Shown piece by piece: positions 41,113 through 50,789 of a stretch of 52,854 nucleotides of DNA. Position numbers and translations under genes: made by a program. The stretch's first letter is position 1; each line of letters starts with the position of its first letter. This stretch comes from Lacticaseibacillus thailandensis DSM 22698 = JCM 13996. Its GTDB lineage: Bacteria > Bacillota > Bacilli > Lactobacillales > Lactobacillaceae. The notes under the pieces were generated by a model. It did no database searches. It saw only the letters and a program-made list of their open reading frames with translations, and was not told the DNA's origin. The stretch is from the NCBI RefSeq assembly GCF_001312865.1, contig NZ_BBER01000010.1, positions 1 to 52,854 on the forward strand, in the 5' to 3' direction.

Positions 41113-41700
41113 TTACAAATAAGGCGCAATGAACTTAAAGGCAGTGTTTAAGCCGAGACTGTATGCAAGTATCGTCCAAGGTTTGCATAAAACAATGATT
41201 GTCACGAATTTTCTCACGGACATTTTTGTTAATCCGGCAAACATACATAAGAGGTCGTCGGGTGCGACTGGCATTAGAATTGCAATCGCAAACACGCGAT
41301 CAAACTTTGTTCCGCCATCGAGGTAATACTGATACTTCGCCATCGTTTTCTTTGGAACAAGTAGTGATATAAAGTTCCTGCCAAAGCGGCGAACCAGCAG
41401 GAAGCTAGCGATGGAGCCAATACTGATGCCAATGTAGTTATAAACAAAGCCCCATTTAGCACCAAACATGGCAATCGCTGCGACGGTTGAAAGCCCGCCA
41501 GGAATCACGGGGAAAATTACCTGAATGATTTGTAAAAGAATAAACAGTAACGGCGCCCATATTCCGGCCTGCAAGATAGTTGCTTGCAGCGATGCCGGGT
41601 CAGTCAGGTATCCAAGCCGATAACAGGTTATCCCAAATAGGATTATGGCCACCAATCCGCTGAGCTGTATCAGGCGCAAGACTTTCCGCGAGTTCGTCAT
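41113..41700 (-). CDS. TVP38/TMEM64-family (VTT domain) membrane protein
   Basis: 195 residues from ATG at 41700 after AGGAGAG. About five membrane segments; family marks FPVIPGGLSTVAAIAMFGAK and a re-entrant-like VRRFGRNF. Relatives of DedA; some members move lipids between leaflets. Context next to a polyprenyl-phosphate pathway suggests lipid-carrier handling (inference). Confidence 0.85.
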   Translation of the reverse strand: MTNSRKVLRLIQLSGLVAIILFGITCYRLGYLTDPASLQATILQAGIWAPLLFILLQIIQVIFPVIPGGLSTVAAIAMFGAKWGFVYNYIGISIGSIASFLLVRRFGRNFISLLVPKKTMAKYQYYLDGGTKFDRVFAIAILMPVAPDDLLCMFAGLTKMSVRKFVTIIVLCKPWTILAYSLGLNTAFKFIAPYL

Positions 41701-41737
41701 AGGTTGCTCTCCTTTTTTTTCCGCCGTTGCTGTCGCT

Positions 41738-42143
41738 TCATGCAAAAATGTGTTTGCTAAAGACGTAGTTCAAAGCAATCACGACAATCTGATCGATAAT
41801 CTTGACGATGATTGGCGAACCCTTGAGTAAGGTTAGGCCAACGAATAGAATTGCTGTGTCAGCTAACAGAGAAGCCCCGCGTAAAGTGAAGAAGCTGATA
41901 CTTTCTTTTAGCAAGGTGTGCAGCGCCATATCAGCTGAGCCGAACACAACTTTTTTTGTTGGTGATAAAGGCAAACAGAACGCTGAGAAACCATGCCACA
42001 ATGTTTGCCCAGAACCACTGTATTGAAAGGTGCGTTAGGCCGAAGAACAGCACAATGTTGATCAGTGTCGTCAGCCCCCCTACAACGAGGTAGCGGAAAG
42101 CCGTTCCATATTTGCTATACAGCGTCGTTATCGTTTTCTCCAT
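41738..42143 (-). CDS. GtrA-like flippase (one frameshift)
   Basis: 134 residues when corrected, four membrane helices: FRYLVVGGLTTLINIVLFFG, WFLSVLFAFITNKKVVF, a third, and IALNYVFSKHIFA at the end, typical of GtrA. A T7 at 41951-41957 (forward strand) should be T6. GtrA proteins are thought to flip polyprenyl-phosphate sugars outward. It stands between the GT-C gene and the TVP38-like gene. Confidence 0.88.
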
Positions 42144-42145
42144 GA

Positions 42146-44104
42146 CTATCCCTTCTTTTGAACCCGTTGCATGCAGGTGAAGACAAATGATGCGGTTGGA
42201 TTGCTATGCTCGTCGATGATCAGCGGATGTGTTGCGAGCCGGTATTGATAGGTGTGCACCACATCGACCAACTGGTGCTTATTTGTATTGTTCCGCACAG
42301 TGATACGGTAGCGACCGGCACTCAACTGATGATGTAGTCGATAAACCGATCCGGCATCATACAGTGTATATGAACTGTTGGTCTTGAGGTTTGTTAGCGT
42401 GACGCGTTCTGTTGAACCGGCGTGCATTTGTACCGAGAAGTAGTTTGCTTTGGCGTGTAGGTCAACGTCTTCGGTTAAGACCGCACCAGGTTTCAGCGCC
42501 TTTGGCTTAGCATGATATTGCACTGATAGTTGACTGCGTTGCGCAGCCACAACTTGATTTTGTGGGACTGCCTTGCCAATAATGCCAGCCAGCCCAAGTG
42601 CAACTAACACACTAGCAAGCAGAGATGACTGACCTGCCACTTGCTGCCAGCGTCGTTGAGGATTTGATTCATGCTGTGGTTGAGGAAGCGCAGCTAAGGC
42701 AATCCAGCTGAGCGGCAGAATTGCCTGACCATATCGAGGCTCGACCTCCCACAACAAAGTGTGAAATGCGAGATAACCAAGTGCTGTGACGATTGTCAGT
42801 AACGCAATGACCTGTTTTGAATCACTGAGATCTGGCCGCCAAGTGGTCAGTCGAAGCATGAGGATGAGCCACAACACAATGGTTGCGGAGGCATAGCTGA
42901 TCGTGGTCAACATCCGGAAAAAGTTCACACGATTGTGATACCAACTTGGGGCTGAACGAAAACCGCCGTTGTACCAATTCTGAATTCCCCGTACATTGAG
43001 TAGAATGCCTAGCTTCACAATCCATAACCGTAGCACACCGAAAGCTCCTAGTCGCTTGAGCCGTTGTGGAATTGCTTGTAGATCATGTTGTTGGCGTGCA
43101 GCCTTACTTGGCTGCTTGATGCTTTTTCCAACATCGCTGCCAGAATAACCACCGTTGCTGACTGAGTTATAACCCATCAAAATCCAATTAGTAACGGGAA
43201 ACTCAAACTTGGTCTCCGTATGGTAGTTGCTGACTTCGTCGATCACTTTAGTGGTCGGTAAGCTAAGTCCGAATCCCAATGCAATCAAGATCACCGGTAT
43301 CATCAACTGTGATTTGTGCAGTAGTCGTTGGCGAGCAAGTATAGTCAAAACAATCGCTAGTGCTGGCAGAATCACGATTAGGTTCGCTTTGATCAAGAGG
43401 CCAGCCAATGCTGTGAGGACAAGACCGGCACCTTTGATCAGATGCTGGTTATGCGTGCCCTGCGACCAGTTCAGCAAGGTCTTCATGATAATCAGGAGAA
43501 TCAGCATTGTCGGTAAATCTGAATAGAAGACTTGTAGATAGTACGTGTAAGCGAACGGCGTCAAAGCGAAGAAAGCAAACGCGCCGATTAGCGTGCTGTG
43601 GCGCCGGCTAAGTTGCCAAACTGTGCAGAGCGCTAAGAGAATGAACCCGTCCAAGGTCAGGATACTTAGCAAGTGAACGGATAGGTTGGTGCTCAAGCCA
43701 AATAACTGGGTGAATCTGAGCCACAAGGACATGAAGTAAGTCAGTGGGACATTGTTTGCATAGCGCCAAAAGTAGGTAATGTCCCAAGTCATGTGTCCGG
43801 CAGCCATTTGATCTGCTTGTGATAGTACTCGGTATGGATCGTGGTAAACCGTGTTTGGCATGACGTTGAGGACAAAGATCTGCCCAATTAGCATCAATAA
43901 CAGTCCAATACCAATACCCCAATAAACGTGCACTGATTTCATTTGATCAAGCCACTTGGCGGTAAGGTGAATACCAATAAACGCTAAAATGGCGACGATC
44001 AGAACCGCGATGCCTGTTGATTTGATTAAATTGCTAGCAATTCCAACGATTAAGCAAATCATCAGAACCAAGGGTAGGAAGGTTGGCATGAACTTGTGAG
44101 TCAT
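42146..44104 (-). CDS. GT-C-fold membrane glycosyltransferase
   Basis: 652 residues with about a dozen membrane helices, then a soluble C-terminal beta-rich domain (from about 540). The first extracytoplasmic loop carries NTVYHDPYRVLSQADQMAAG, with an acidic residue where GT-C enzymes hold their catalytic Asp. Expected to transfer a sugar from a polyprenyl phosphate to a surface polymer or protein outside the cell. Acceptor unknown. ATG at 44104 after AGGTG; 8 bases after gtrB-like gene. Confidence 0.8.
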   Translation of the reverse strand: MTHKFMPTFLPLVLMICLIVGIASNLIKSTGIAVLIVAILAFIGIHLTAKWLDQMKSVHVYWGIGIGLLLMLIGQIFVLNVMPNTVYHDPYRVLSQADQMAAGHMTWDITYFWRYANNVPLTYFMSLWLRFTQLFGLSTNLSVHLLSILTLDGFILLALCTVWQLSRRHSTLIGAFAFFALTPFAYTYYLQVFYSDLPTMLILLIIMKTLLNWSQGTHNQHLIKGAGLVLTALAGLLIKANLIVILPALAIVLTILARQRLLHKSQLMIPVILIALGFGLSLPTTKVIDEVSNYHTETKFEFPVTNWILMGYNSVSNGGYSGSDVGKSIKQPSKAARQQHDLQAIPQRLKRLGAFGVLRLWIVKLGILLNVRGIQNWYNGGFRSAPSWYHNRVNFFRMLTTISYASATIVLWLILMLRLTTWRPDLSDSKQVIALLTIVTALGYLAFHTLLWEVEPRYGQAILPLSWIALAALPQPQHESNPQRRWQQVAGQSSLLASVLVALGLAGIIGKAVPQNQVVAAQRSQLSVQYHAKPKALKPGAVLTEDVDLHAKANYFSVQMHAGSTERVTLTNLKTNSSYTLYDAGSVYRLHHQLSAGRYRITVRNNTNKHQLVDVVHTYQYRLATHPLIIDEHSNPTASFVFTCMQRVQKKG

Positions 44105-44112
44105 ATTTACAC

Positions 44113-45060
44113 CTATTCTAAGATTGTTTGGACAGTGTAGCGCGGACGTCGCTTCACTTCCGTTGTGAGCTTACCGATGTATTCACCAATCACGCCGAGG
44201 CTGACCATCTGCACCCCGCCAATGAACCATAGTGATACCATCAGTGAAGACCAGCCGTGGACTGTCATACCAAGCAACTTGGTTACTACGGCATAAGCGA
44301 CCATACCGACTGCCAGCAAGCAGGCCAGTGTACCGAGAATCAGGATCAAGCGTACCGGAGCAATCGTCAGACTTGTGATGCCATCCCAAGCAAAGGCTAG
44401 CATTTTCTTGAGTGGATACTTCGATTCGCCTGCCATGCGCGGCGTTCGCTTGTAGTCAACTTCCTCAGTCTTGTAACCGAGTTTTGGAATTAAGCCACGA
44501 ATGAAAACATTTCGTTCTGGGTAGTCTAGGAAAGTTTCAACTGCCCGTTTGGACATCAACCGAAAGTCTGCATGATTAGGAATCAATTCGACTCCTAACA
44601 TTTTGAGTGTTTTGTAATAACCCTGGGCAGTGGTTCGTTTGAACCAACTGTCAGACTCGCGATTATTTCTAACGCCGTAGACGATGTCTGCGCCCTCAGC
44701 GTATTTATCAACCATCTCTGCAATCTTTTCAGGGTCGTCTTGTAAGTCAGCGTCGATTGTGACAATCATATCTGCACTTTTCACGGCTTCTTTCATACCC
44801 GCGATCAATGCAGATTGATGACCGAAATTGCGGGAGAAACGTAAGCCACGAATCCTTGAATTACTGTGGTGAAGCTTCTCAATAATCTCCCAGGTATGAT
44901 CAACTGAGCCATCATCGACAATCAGAATGTCTGCCCGCTGGCCCATGATATTTTGCGCTGCAATCTTATCTTCAATCGAGAGCAGTTTCTGAATGGAAGA
45001 CGTCAATACTTCTTCTTCGTTGTATGCAGGAACAACAATCGTTAGTTTTTGGGTGTCCAT
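44113..45060 (-). CDS. GtrB/CsbB-like polyprenyl-phosphate glycosyltransferase
   Basis: 315 residues: GT2 catalytic domain (VVPAYNEEEVL, DDGS, IDADLQDDP with the metal-binding acidic motif, RNFGHQSAL) followed by two C-terminal helices (about 232-262 and 270-290). Makes undecaprenyl-phosphate-sugar on the inner leaflet. With the GtrA-like and GT-C genes it completes a three-component glycosylation system. Start overlaps the PAP2 gene by 19 bases. Confidence 0.92.
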   Translation of the reverse strand: MDTQKLTIVVPAYNEEEVLTSSIQKLLSIEDKIAAQNIMGQRADILIVDDGSVDHTWEIIEKLHHSNSRIRGLRFSRNFGHQSALIAGMKEAVKSADMIVTIDADLQDDPEKIAEMVDKYAEGADIVYGVRNNRESDSWFKRTTAQGYYKTLKMLGVELIPNHADFRLMSKRAVETFLDYPERNVFIRGLIPKLGYKTEEVDYKRTPRMAGESKYPLKKMLAFAWDGITSLTIAPVRLILILGTLACLLAVGMVAYAVVTKLLGMTVHGWSSLMVSLWFIGGVQMVSLGVIGEYIGKLTTEVKRRPRYTVQTILE

Positions 45061-45693
45061 GGTTTCAATATCCTTTCTGGCAAGATGCTTCGCAACTTAC
45101 TTTGAACAGCTTCTGCGTATGGTGCGATGATCAGTAAGTAGCCTCCAGCTAAGAGCAAACTCGCAATAACGTCAGAGGCGTAATGGTCGCGTAGATAAAC
45201 TCGCGAAGCAGCCACCATACCAATCCATACGACGCCGATTACAATGGCGATCAGCTGATTTTCTTGATCTTTAATTTGGGGCAAGCATAGTATTAGCAAG
45301 GTGATCACTAGAACTGTCGTGCAGAATGTGTGCCCGCTTGGAAAGCTATAACCACTATCAGGGACGAGCTGATGCAGTGGGCGTGATCGACCAACCAGTT
45401 GCTTGATAATTTCAGCAAATGCCGATCCAACAAGCTGTAATCCACCGACCCACAAGCTGATGACAAGGTCTTTTTTTGAACCAAAGCCAGCAGCACCCCA
45501 GGATGGTTAAACCAATCACGGTCGCGGGACTACCGAAAAATGCGACGATTTTGAAAATGAATGTGTTGACGGGATTGATGGATCTCGTAAACAGCGCACT
45601 CGCACTATTGTCAAAGGAGTCCAGCCATGGTGCTTTCGTCATCACACCCAGCACCAAGCCAGCAAAACACAGCAGTAACAGGATGCCGAGCAT
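45042..45693 (-). CDS. PAP2-family lipid phosphatase (one frameshift)
   Basis: 216 residues when corrected. Phosphatase motifs: KQLVGRSRP, SFPSGHTF and SRVYLRDHYASD, all intact. A T7 at 45471-45477 should be T6 (reads WFKKDLVISLWVGG). Likely removes phosphate from undecaprenyl pyrophosphate or a related lipid on the outer face, feeding carrier back (inference from neighbours). Confidence 0.9.
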
Positions 45694-45704
45694 ATTTTTT
45701 TTGT

Positions 45705-46361
45705 TTAGTCCTCATCGGCTTCACCTCCGCGATTACGCAGCGCCATGATTGCTGCTGGTAGTAAGGAAATGACGATGATTGCCAGCATGATCAACTCGAA
45801 GTGGGCTTTGACGACCGCGATGTTGCCAAAGAAGTAACCGGCGCCTAGTGCAACCAATACCCAGGTCACGCCGCCAAGGATGTTGTATGTGACGAATGAG
45901 CGATAGTGCATTTGACTCACGCCAGCGGTAAAGGGAATGAACGTGCGAATGATCGGCATAAAGCGACCGAGGAAAATTGCCGGCTTGCCGTGTTTCTCGA
46001 AAAAGCGTTGCGAGCGGGCTAAATATTCTGGCTTGATGAGCCGGCTTAGTTTGGGACTGTGTACGAGGCGAGTACCGAAGTGTTCACCAATTTCAAAGTT
46101 TAGGGAATCACCAAGAATCGCTGCCACGCTCAGTAAGATAAACAATACCCAGATATTCAAGGAATGATTGCTCATTGCGGCAAGTGATCCGCAGAGGAAT
46201 AAGAGCGAGTCCCCGGGTAGGAAAGGCAGAATGACGATACCCGTTTCGATGAAGATTAAGGCAAATAAGCCAACATAGATTAGGCTACCGAACTGAGTGA
46301 TGAGCTGTGGTAGAAGTTGGCTCAGGTTAGGAATTAAAGATGTAAGCATGAGCATTGACAT
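45705..46361 (-). CDS. DedA-family membrane protein
   Basis: 218 residues. Family signatures: FIETGIVILPFLPGDSLLF and FLGRFMPIIRTFIPFTAG with the conserved Arg. Some DedA members (UptA) recycle undecaprenyl phosphate across the membrane, which fits the operon. ATG at 46361 after AAAGGGGA. First gene of the operon. Confidence 0.92.
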   Translation of the reverse strand: MSMLMLTSLIPNLSQLLPQLITQFGSLIYVGLFALIFIETGIVILPFLPGDSLLFLCGSLAAMSNHSLNIWVLFILLSVAAILGDSLNFEIGEHFGTRLVHSPKLSRLIKPEYLARSQRFFEKHGKPAIFLGRFMPIIRTFIPFTAGVSQMHYRSFVTYNILGGVTWVLVALGAGYFFGNIAVVKAHFELIMLAIIVISLLPAAIMALRNRGGEADED

Positions 46362-46548
46362 GATGAGTTCCCCTTTAAGTGATTTTCGTAATGCTTGACT
46401 ATGGCATAAGCATAGCTGGATTGACGTAGTGCTCCCACTTATGAAAACTGAGGTAAAACTCAGTAAATTTCAGAACACGATTCTGAAATGCCTGTGTTAA
46501 GGGCTATGTATCTGAAAAAAAATTTAGATTGTTCAAATCATAGGCCTA

Positions 46549-46576
46549 GAAAAACCGCTCAATTTTTTTTGAGCGG
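46549..46576. terminator. Hairpin terminator, best read on the reverse strand
   Basis: CCGCTCAA-N6-TTGAGCGG with five A on its left (T on the reverse strand). It could stop reverse transcripts coming from the two-component genes before they enter the DedA operon. Confidence 0.6.
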
Positions 46577-46675
46577 CACGGGGAAAGTTGTTTGAAATCA
46601 GATTTAGCGTAAATACCTGCTAGCAAGTGTCTGTATTAAGGGTTGATAGGGGCTTTTCAATGTGAAAATTGAATA

Positions 46676-46703
46676 TTACCGCGAGCCAACGTTTTGCTAC
46701 AAT
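46676..46703 (+). promoter_or_regulatory. Candidate lipoprotein promoter with adjacent palindrome
   Basis: TACAAT at 46698-46703 with a weak TTACCG 16 bases upstream. TTCAAT-N6-ATTGAA at 46656-46673 stands just before the -35, a likely operator. Confidence 0.45.
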
Positions 46704-46722
46704 GGCAGATAGAGGGTAGAAG

Positions 46723-47804
46723 ATGAAAAAAATTATGGAGCGTTTTGATTTTGTGCGGACTATTAGCTGGGTGTAGTCAAGCTAAACCTCAAGTGGCCGA
46801 TGATCCAGCACATTCGGTGAGCGTTTTTGGTACGACAATCAGTCCAACGGTTGCCAACAAGCATGACTTTTATGATGCTTTGATTAAGCAGTATCCACAT
46901 TTGCAATCAGCACTCGATCATGACGCGAAGCCTGAAACTTATACGATTCCAGGCTTATTAAAGACGCGCAGCTTAAATCTGGCAGGCAAGCTGGGCACTT
47001 CTACCCAGATGGACCCGCAAGGCTTGGCGGTGACCAAAAAAAGACGTCATCATTTCTGCGTACAGTCGTGATAAGGCATATCATTCAGTGTTGTACTTGC
47101 TTGATAAGAAAACTGGCGCTTATAACAAACAAATAGTATTGCCCAGCACGGATCATGTCGGTGGGCTTGCCTATGACACCGTCACAGGTCGCTTGTGGGT
47201 TACGACAATGTCTAAGAAGGGTAAAGCATCTCTGTCGGCCTACGACGGTAAAACGTTGAAATATGCAGACTTTTCGCGAATCAAAAAGGCAACACCGTTT
47301 GACCATGTAGTTGCTCTCCCAGATATTCCAAGAGCAAGCTTTTTGACCTATCACAACAATGCACTGTATGTGGGCTACTTTGCTGCTAGTGGTCAAGGGA
47401 CTTTCCGTAGTTACCCACTAAACGCATCGGGAATGCCACAGGTACATCAGAAAGCGGACATGGATTTACGTGGCTCAGACTTACAGGTCGGTACCTACGA
47501 AACTAATAAGCGACTCCAAGGCGCAACATTTTTCCAGGGCAAGCTATTGTTTTCGCAATCTTTTGGCGTCCATCCGTCTAATATCTTGGTATTTGACAAC
47601 GATGGGCAGAAGTCCTGGTTAGACTTCGATGGGGACGATACGTTGAAGTCCATAACCATGCCACCATACTTAGAACAAATCGTGGCTGTCGGTAGTGATT
47701 TATATGTGCTATTTGAATCAGCATCAATCCATTATCGTCAAGCTGATCTGGAATTTCATGCAGATCGGGTATTAAAATTAGATTTGAAAACTTTGTTGAA
47801 ATGA
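46723..47804 (+). CDS. Propeller-like lipoprotein of unknown function (two frameshifts)
   Basis: 359 residues when corrected. Reading the A7 at 46726-46732 as A6 gives MKKLWSVLILCGLLAGCSQA, a textbook lipoprotein signal with lipobox LAGC; reading the A7 at 47036-47042 as A6 joins GLAVTKKDVIISAYS to the rest. Repeated blades such as VGGLAYDTVTGRLWVTT and GATFFQGKLLFSQSFG suggest a beta-propeller outside the membrane. Ligand unknown. ATG at 46723 after GAGGG. Convergent with the histidine kinase. Confidence 0.8.
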
Positions 47805-47812
47805 CGAACAGC

Positions 47813-47837
47813 ATTGAAAACTTTTCATGTTTTCAAT
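47813..47837. terminator. Hairpin between convergent genes
   Basis: ATTGAAAAC-TTTTCAT-GTTTTCAAT right after the lipoprotein stop. No clear T-run; weak terminator for either side. Confidence 0.4.
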
Positions 47838-47897
47838 GGAACTGTAAGTCAAAGAAACATCAAGTTCACGAAACGTGTGATCGAGCCGGTAAAATCC

Positions 47898-49264
47898 TTA
47901 TTCATGGGGTAGCGTAAGCGTAAAAATGGTTCCTTGTGGTTCATTATCTTGGACAGTTAGCTGGCTGTTACTGAGCTTAGCAAGCTGGGTGGCAATGGCA
48001 AGTCCTAGTCCAGTCCCCACAACGGTACCACGGACGTCGGCGCTGCGGTAAAAACGTTCAAAGATATGGACTTTATCGGTTTCGCTGATCCCGCTACCTT
48101 GATCTTTGACGGAAAGCTCAGGCGTGCCATCTGTTAGCAATGATAGAGATACGTCTATCTGGCTATTTGCAGGTGAATATTTAGCCGCATTGGTGACCAA
48201 GTTGATAAGAATCTGCTCTACTGCACTAGCGTTGCCGTTGACGTAAACATTTGGTTGAATCGAAGTGACAACTTTCTGTGAGAATGTTGGCGTGATTTTT
48301 TTGCATAATCGTCTGAACGGTATCACTTAGATTGAGGTGGTGTAGTTCGAGGGCGAGTCGATCGGCGCGAGAAAGTTGAAGGAGCTCATCGATCAGTTGT
48401 TGCATCTGGCGAGATTCCTCGGTGATATAGTGAACTGACTTTGCAATGATTTCGGGGTGCGATTCCCCATGACGCTCAATCAGCTGTGCATGGCTCCGGA
48501 TGGTTGCAATCGGAGTGCGTAATTCATGGGCAGCGTTCATCACAAAGAGTTTCTGTTGTTCCTGACGTTCGTTCAGCATACTGAGCAGTTCATTGAAGTT
48601 ACCAGCTAACTCTGTCACTTCGGAAGGGGTAGCCGGAACTGGGAGTTGCATTGCGCCAGGCTCTTTAGCAGTCGCAATTACCTGAGTCGTTTGTGACAAT
48701 GCGGTCAGTGGATCAGTCAAGCGCTTAATCATACGTCGAATGTAGAATGGCGTGATGATCAACGTCAAGACTAATATCATGGCGGTAACCTGAATAACTC
48801 GTTCTAGTACAGCGAGTTGTGGTTTCATATTCTGCCACAACGTGTAGTAAATTCCACGCGCATGCACCATCCGGTGATAAAGAAATCCAATTCCCGGCCG
48901 GTAATACAGGTGTGTCAAAAATGGTATTTTGATGGGCTTAACTTCTAGCACATCGTCTGCATTTGGTGACAAATACTGTTTTACTTTGGCATCAGCGCGT
49001 TTGTTGTGCACATAGACAAAACTGGCACTGGTGTCCAGGGTGCTGTTTTTACGCCAATCTTCCCAATCATCATCACCATCGATGTTTGTTTTCTTGAGGC
49101 TTGCAGTAATGTGACTGGTGGTCGATCGTACTCCTTGAAGCAGCTGATGACCGACGGCAACAATGATCAGCAGTCCAAGTGCCAGTGTTACGACTATGAT
49201 TAGCCGCATCAGGCTACGAAGCATGATTGCAGCACTTGATTGATCAGTTTTTTTTCATTGGCAT
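47898..49264 (-). CDS. Sensor histidine kinase (frameshifted)
   Basis: About 454 residues when corrected. Two membrane helices flank an extracellular domain of about 100 residues, then HAMP, H-box FVMNAAHELRTP, N-box NLVTNAAKYS, G1 DQGSGIS and G2 GTGLGLAI. A T7 at 48296-48302 should be T6 (forward strand). An eight-T run at 49248-49255, if T7, lets the gene begin at ATG 49264, overlapping the regulator stop as TGATG; otherwise the start is ATG 49224. Signal unknown. Confidence 0.9.
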
Positions 49265-49960
49265 CACCGCTCCACTACGTTTTGTGAAAGCATATAGCCG
49301 ACTCCACGTACAGTGTGAATCAGCTTTTGCCTGTCTGGAAGATCAATTTTATTTCGTAAGTTACGAACATAGACATCTAATATATTAGGCTGGCCGTCAA
49401 AATCAACACCCCACACTGTATCCAATAATTCTTCACGAGAGCACGGCTCATTCTGATTGCTGATCAATGCGATGAGTAGCTCATATTCGCGTTGTGTCAG
49501 GGGAATGATTCGGCTGTCGCGGGTAACACGTTTAGAGCCAGTGTCAACGGTTAGATCTCCGACTGTATAAGTCTTTACTGGGTTATCGGTAGATTGACGA
49601 TGACGCAAGGCGACTTCAACTCTGGCAATCAATTCTTCCATCTCAAAAGGCTTCGTCACGTAGTCGTCCGCGCCGCCTGTTAGTCCAGCCACTTTATCGC
49701 CAATGTAGTCCCGTGCGGTGAGCATAATGATTGGAATTTGACTGGACTTGCGAATGCGTCGCAGTACACTGAACCCGTCTAAGTGAGGCAGCATCCAGTC
49801 TAGAATAATCAGATTAATCTGGCTTCATCTCGGTGAAAGAGATCAAGTGCAGTTAGGCCATCATTCGCCCAAATTACGTTGAAGCCTCCAACTCGAACTC
49901 GGTTTTCAATGAGTCGGCCAGCCCTTCTTCATCTTCGACTAGTAGTAGTGTTGTTTTCAA
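49264..49960 (-). CDS. OmpR/PhoB-family response regulator (two frameshifts)
   Basis: 232 residues when corrected. Receiver with VEDEEG, phospho-acceptor Asp55 in LIILDWMLP and Lys104 in VTKPFE; then a winged helix with DVYVRNLRNKID and the ending TVRGVGYML. GG at 49821-49822 and CC at 49885-49886 (forward strand) each lack one base. TTG start at 49960 after AGGAGA. Divergent from the FetAB genes, with direct repeats between that suit an OmpR-type dimer. Confidence 0.9.
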
Positions 49961-50047
49961 ATTTATTTCTCCTATTTTGTTCTGCATGGTACGCAAATCA
50001 TCGCCTTCAATATAAGTCATTTATGTAAAGGAAGCTACCCAGAGAAA

Positions 50048-50073
50048 CTAAAGCAAATCTAAAGAAAACTCAG
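50048..50073. promoter_or_regulatory. Candidate response-regulator binding repeats
   Basis: CTAAAG at 50048-50053 and 50059-50064, 11 bases apart, with a weaker CTCAGA about 10 bases further. One-turn direct repeats are the normal target of OmpR/PhoB regulators. The second copy lies at the -35 position of a possible fetA -10 (TATGTT at 50079-50084), as for activated promoters. Confidence 0.55.
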
Positions 50074-50138
50074 AATTCTATGTTGGTGTTCTCAAACGTC
50101 GAGGACTAAACTTATTGAAAAAAAGGATAGCGATTACC

Positions 50139-50789
50139 ATGACCTTAATTTTGACCCTTGATCAGGTGAACTATGCGCCTCAGGGGAAACCAATTCTGTC
50201 CGACATTGATCTGGCAATTAACGAGAACGCCTTTATTACTTTTACTGGGCCATCCGGTTCGGGTAAAAGTACGCTTCTGCGACTGATTGCAACATTACTG
50301 ACGCCTACTAGTGGTGTGATCAAATATCAAGGTCAGCCACAAGCACAGTTGCCCAAGCCGTACTATCGCCAAGAGGTTTCATACTGCTTCCAGCAGCCAA
50401 GTCTTTTTGGCGAAACTGTGCGGGATAATCTGGCGTTTCCTTTTTCAATTCGCGATCAGCCCTGGTCTCAAAAGCGAGCAGAGCAGGCACTGGCATCAGT
50501 CGAGTTGTCAGAGACGATGATCGATGCGCCGATCACTTCGCTTTCAGGCGGAGAGAAGCAACGCGTTGCGCTGATTCGCAACTTGTTGTTTCCACCCAAG
50601 GTCTTGTTGCTAGACGAAGTGACGACAGGGCTTGATGCTGATACGAAGAACTGTGTGCATCGTCTGATTGCGAATTACCATCAGCAAGGCATGACGATTT
50701 TGATGGTGACACACGACGAAACTGAGATTGCAGCAGCGGAAACCTTGGTAGAGATTCGTGGTGGGCGTTTGGAGGCAAAGCATGAATAG
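50139..50789 (+). CDS. FetA-like ABC transporter ATPase
   Basis: 216 residues. Walker A GPSGSGKST at 37-45, signature LSGGEKQRVALIR, Walker B VLLLDEVTTGLD, H-loop THDE. Pairs with the FetB-type permease that follows; E. coli FetAB exports iron and protects from peroxide, but other cargo is possible. ATG at 50139 preferred over a TTG 24 bases upstream that lies in an A7 tract. Overlaps the permease by 8 bases. Confidence 0.88.
   Translation: MTLILTLDQVNYAPQGKPILSDIDLAINENAFITFTGPSGSGKSTLLRLIATLLTPTSGVIKYQGQPQAQLPKPYYRQEVSYCFQQPSLFGETVRDNLAFPFSIRDQPWSQKRAEQALASVELSETMIDAPITSLSGGEKQRVALIRNLLFPPKVLLLDEVTTGLDADTKNCVHRLIANYHQQGMTILMVTHDETEIAAAETLVEIRGGRLEAKHE

Larger units (their letters stand above)
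46362..46722. other. Divergent intergenic region with several palindromes
   Basis: Between the DedA operon and the lipoprotein. Contains ACTGAG-N6-CTCAGT, ATTTCAGAA-CACGA-TTCTGAAAT (46467-46489) and TTCAAT-N6-ATTGAA (46656-46673), plus the terminator at 46549-46576 and the promoter at 46676-46703. No gene. Confidence 0.7.

Noticed and set aside
1023..49960. Programmed frameshifting or poly-A transcriptional slippage as explanation of the split genes
   Set aside because: Too many unrelated genes, including ribosomal proteins, and both insertions and deletions depending on base type. Consensus error is simpler.
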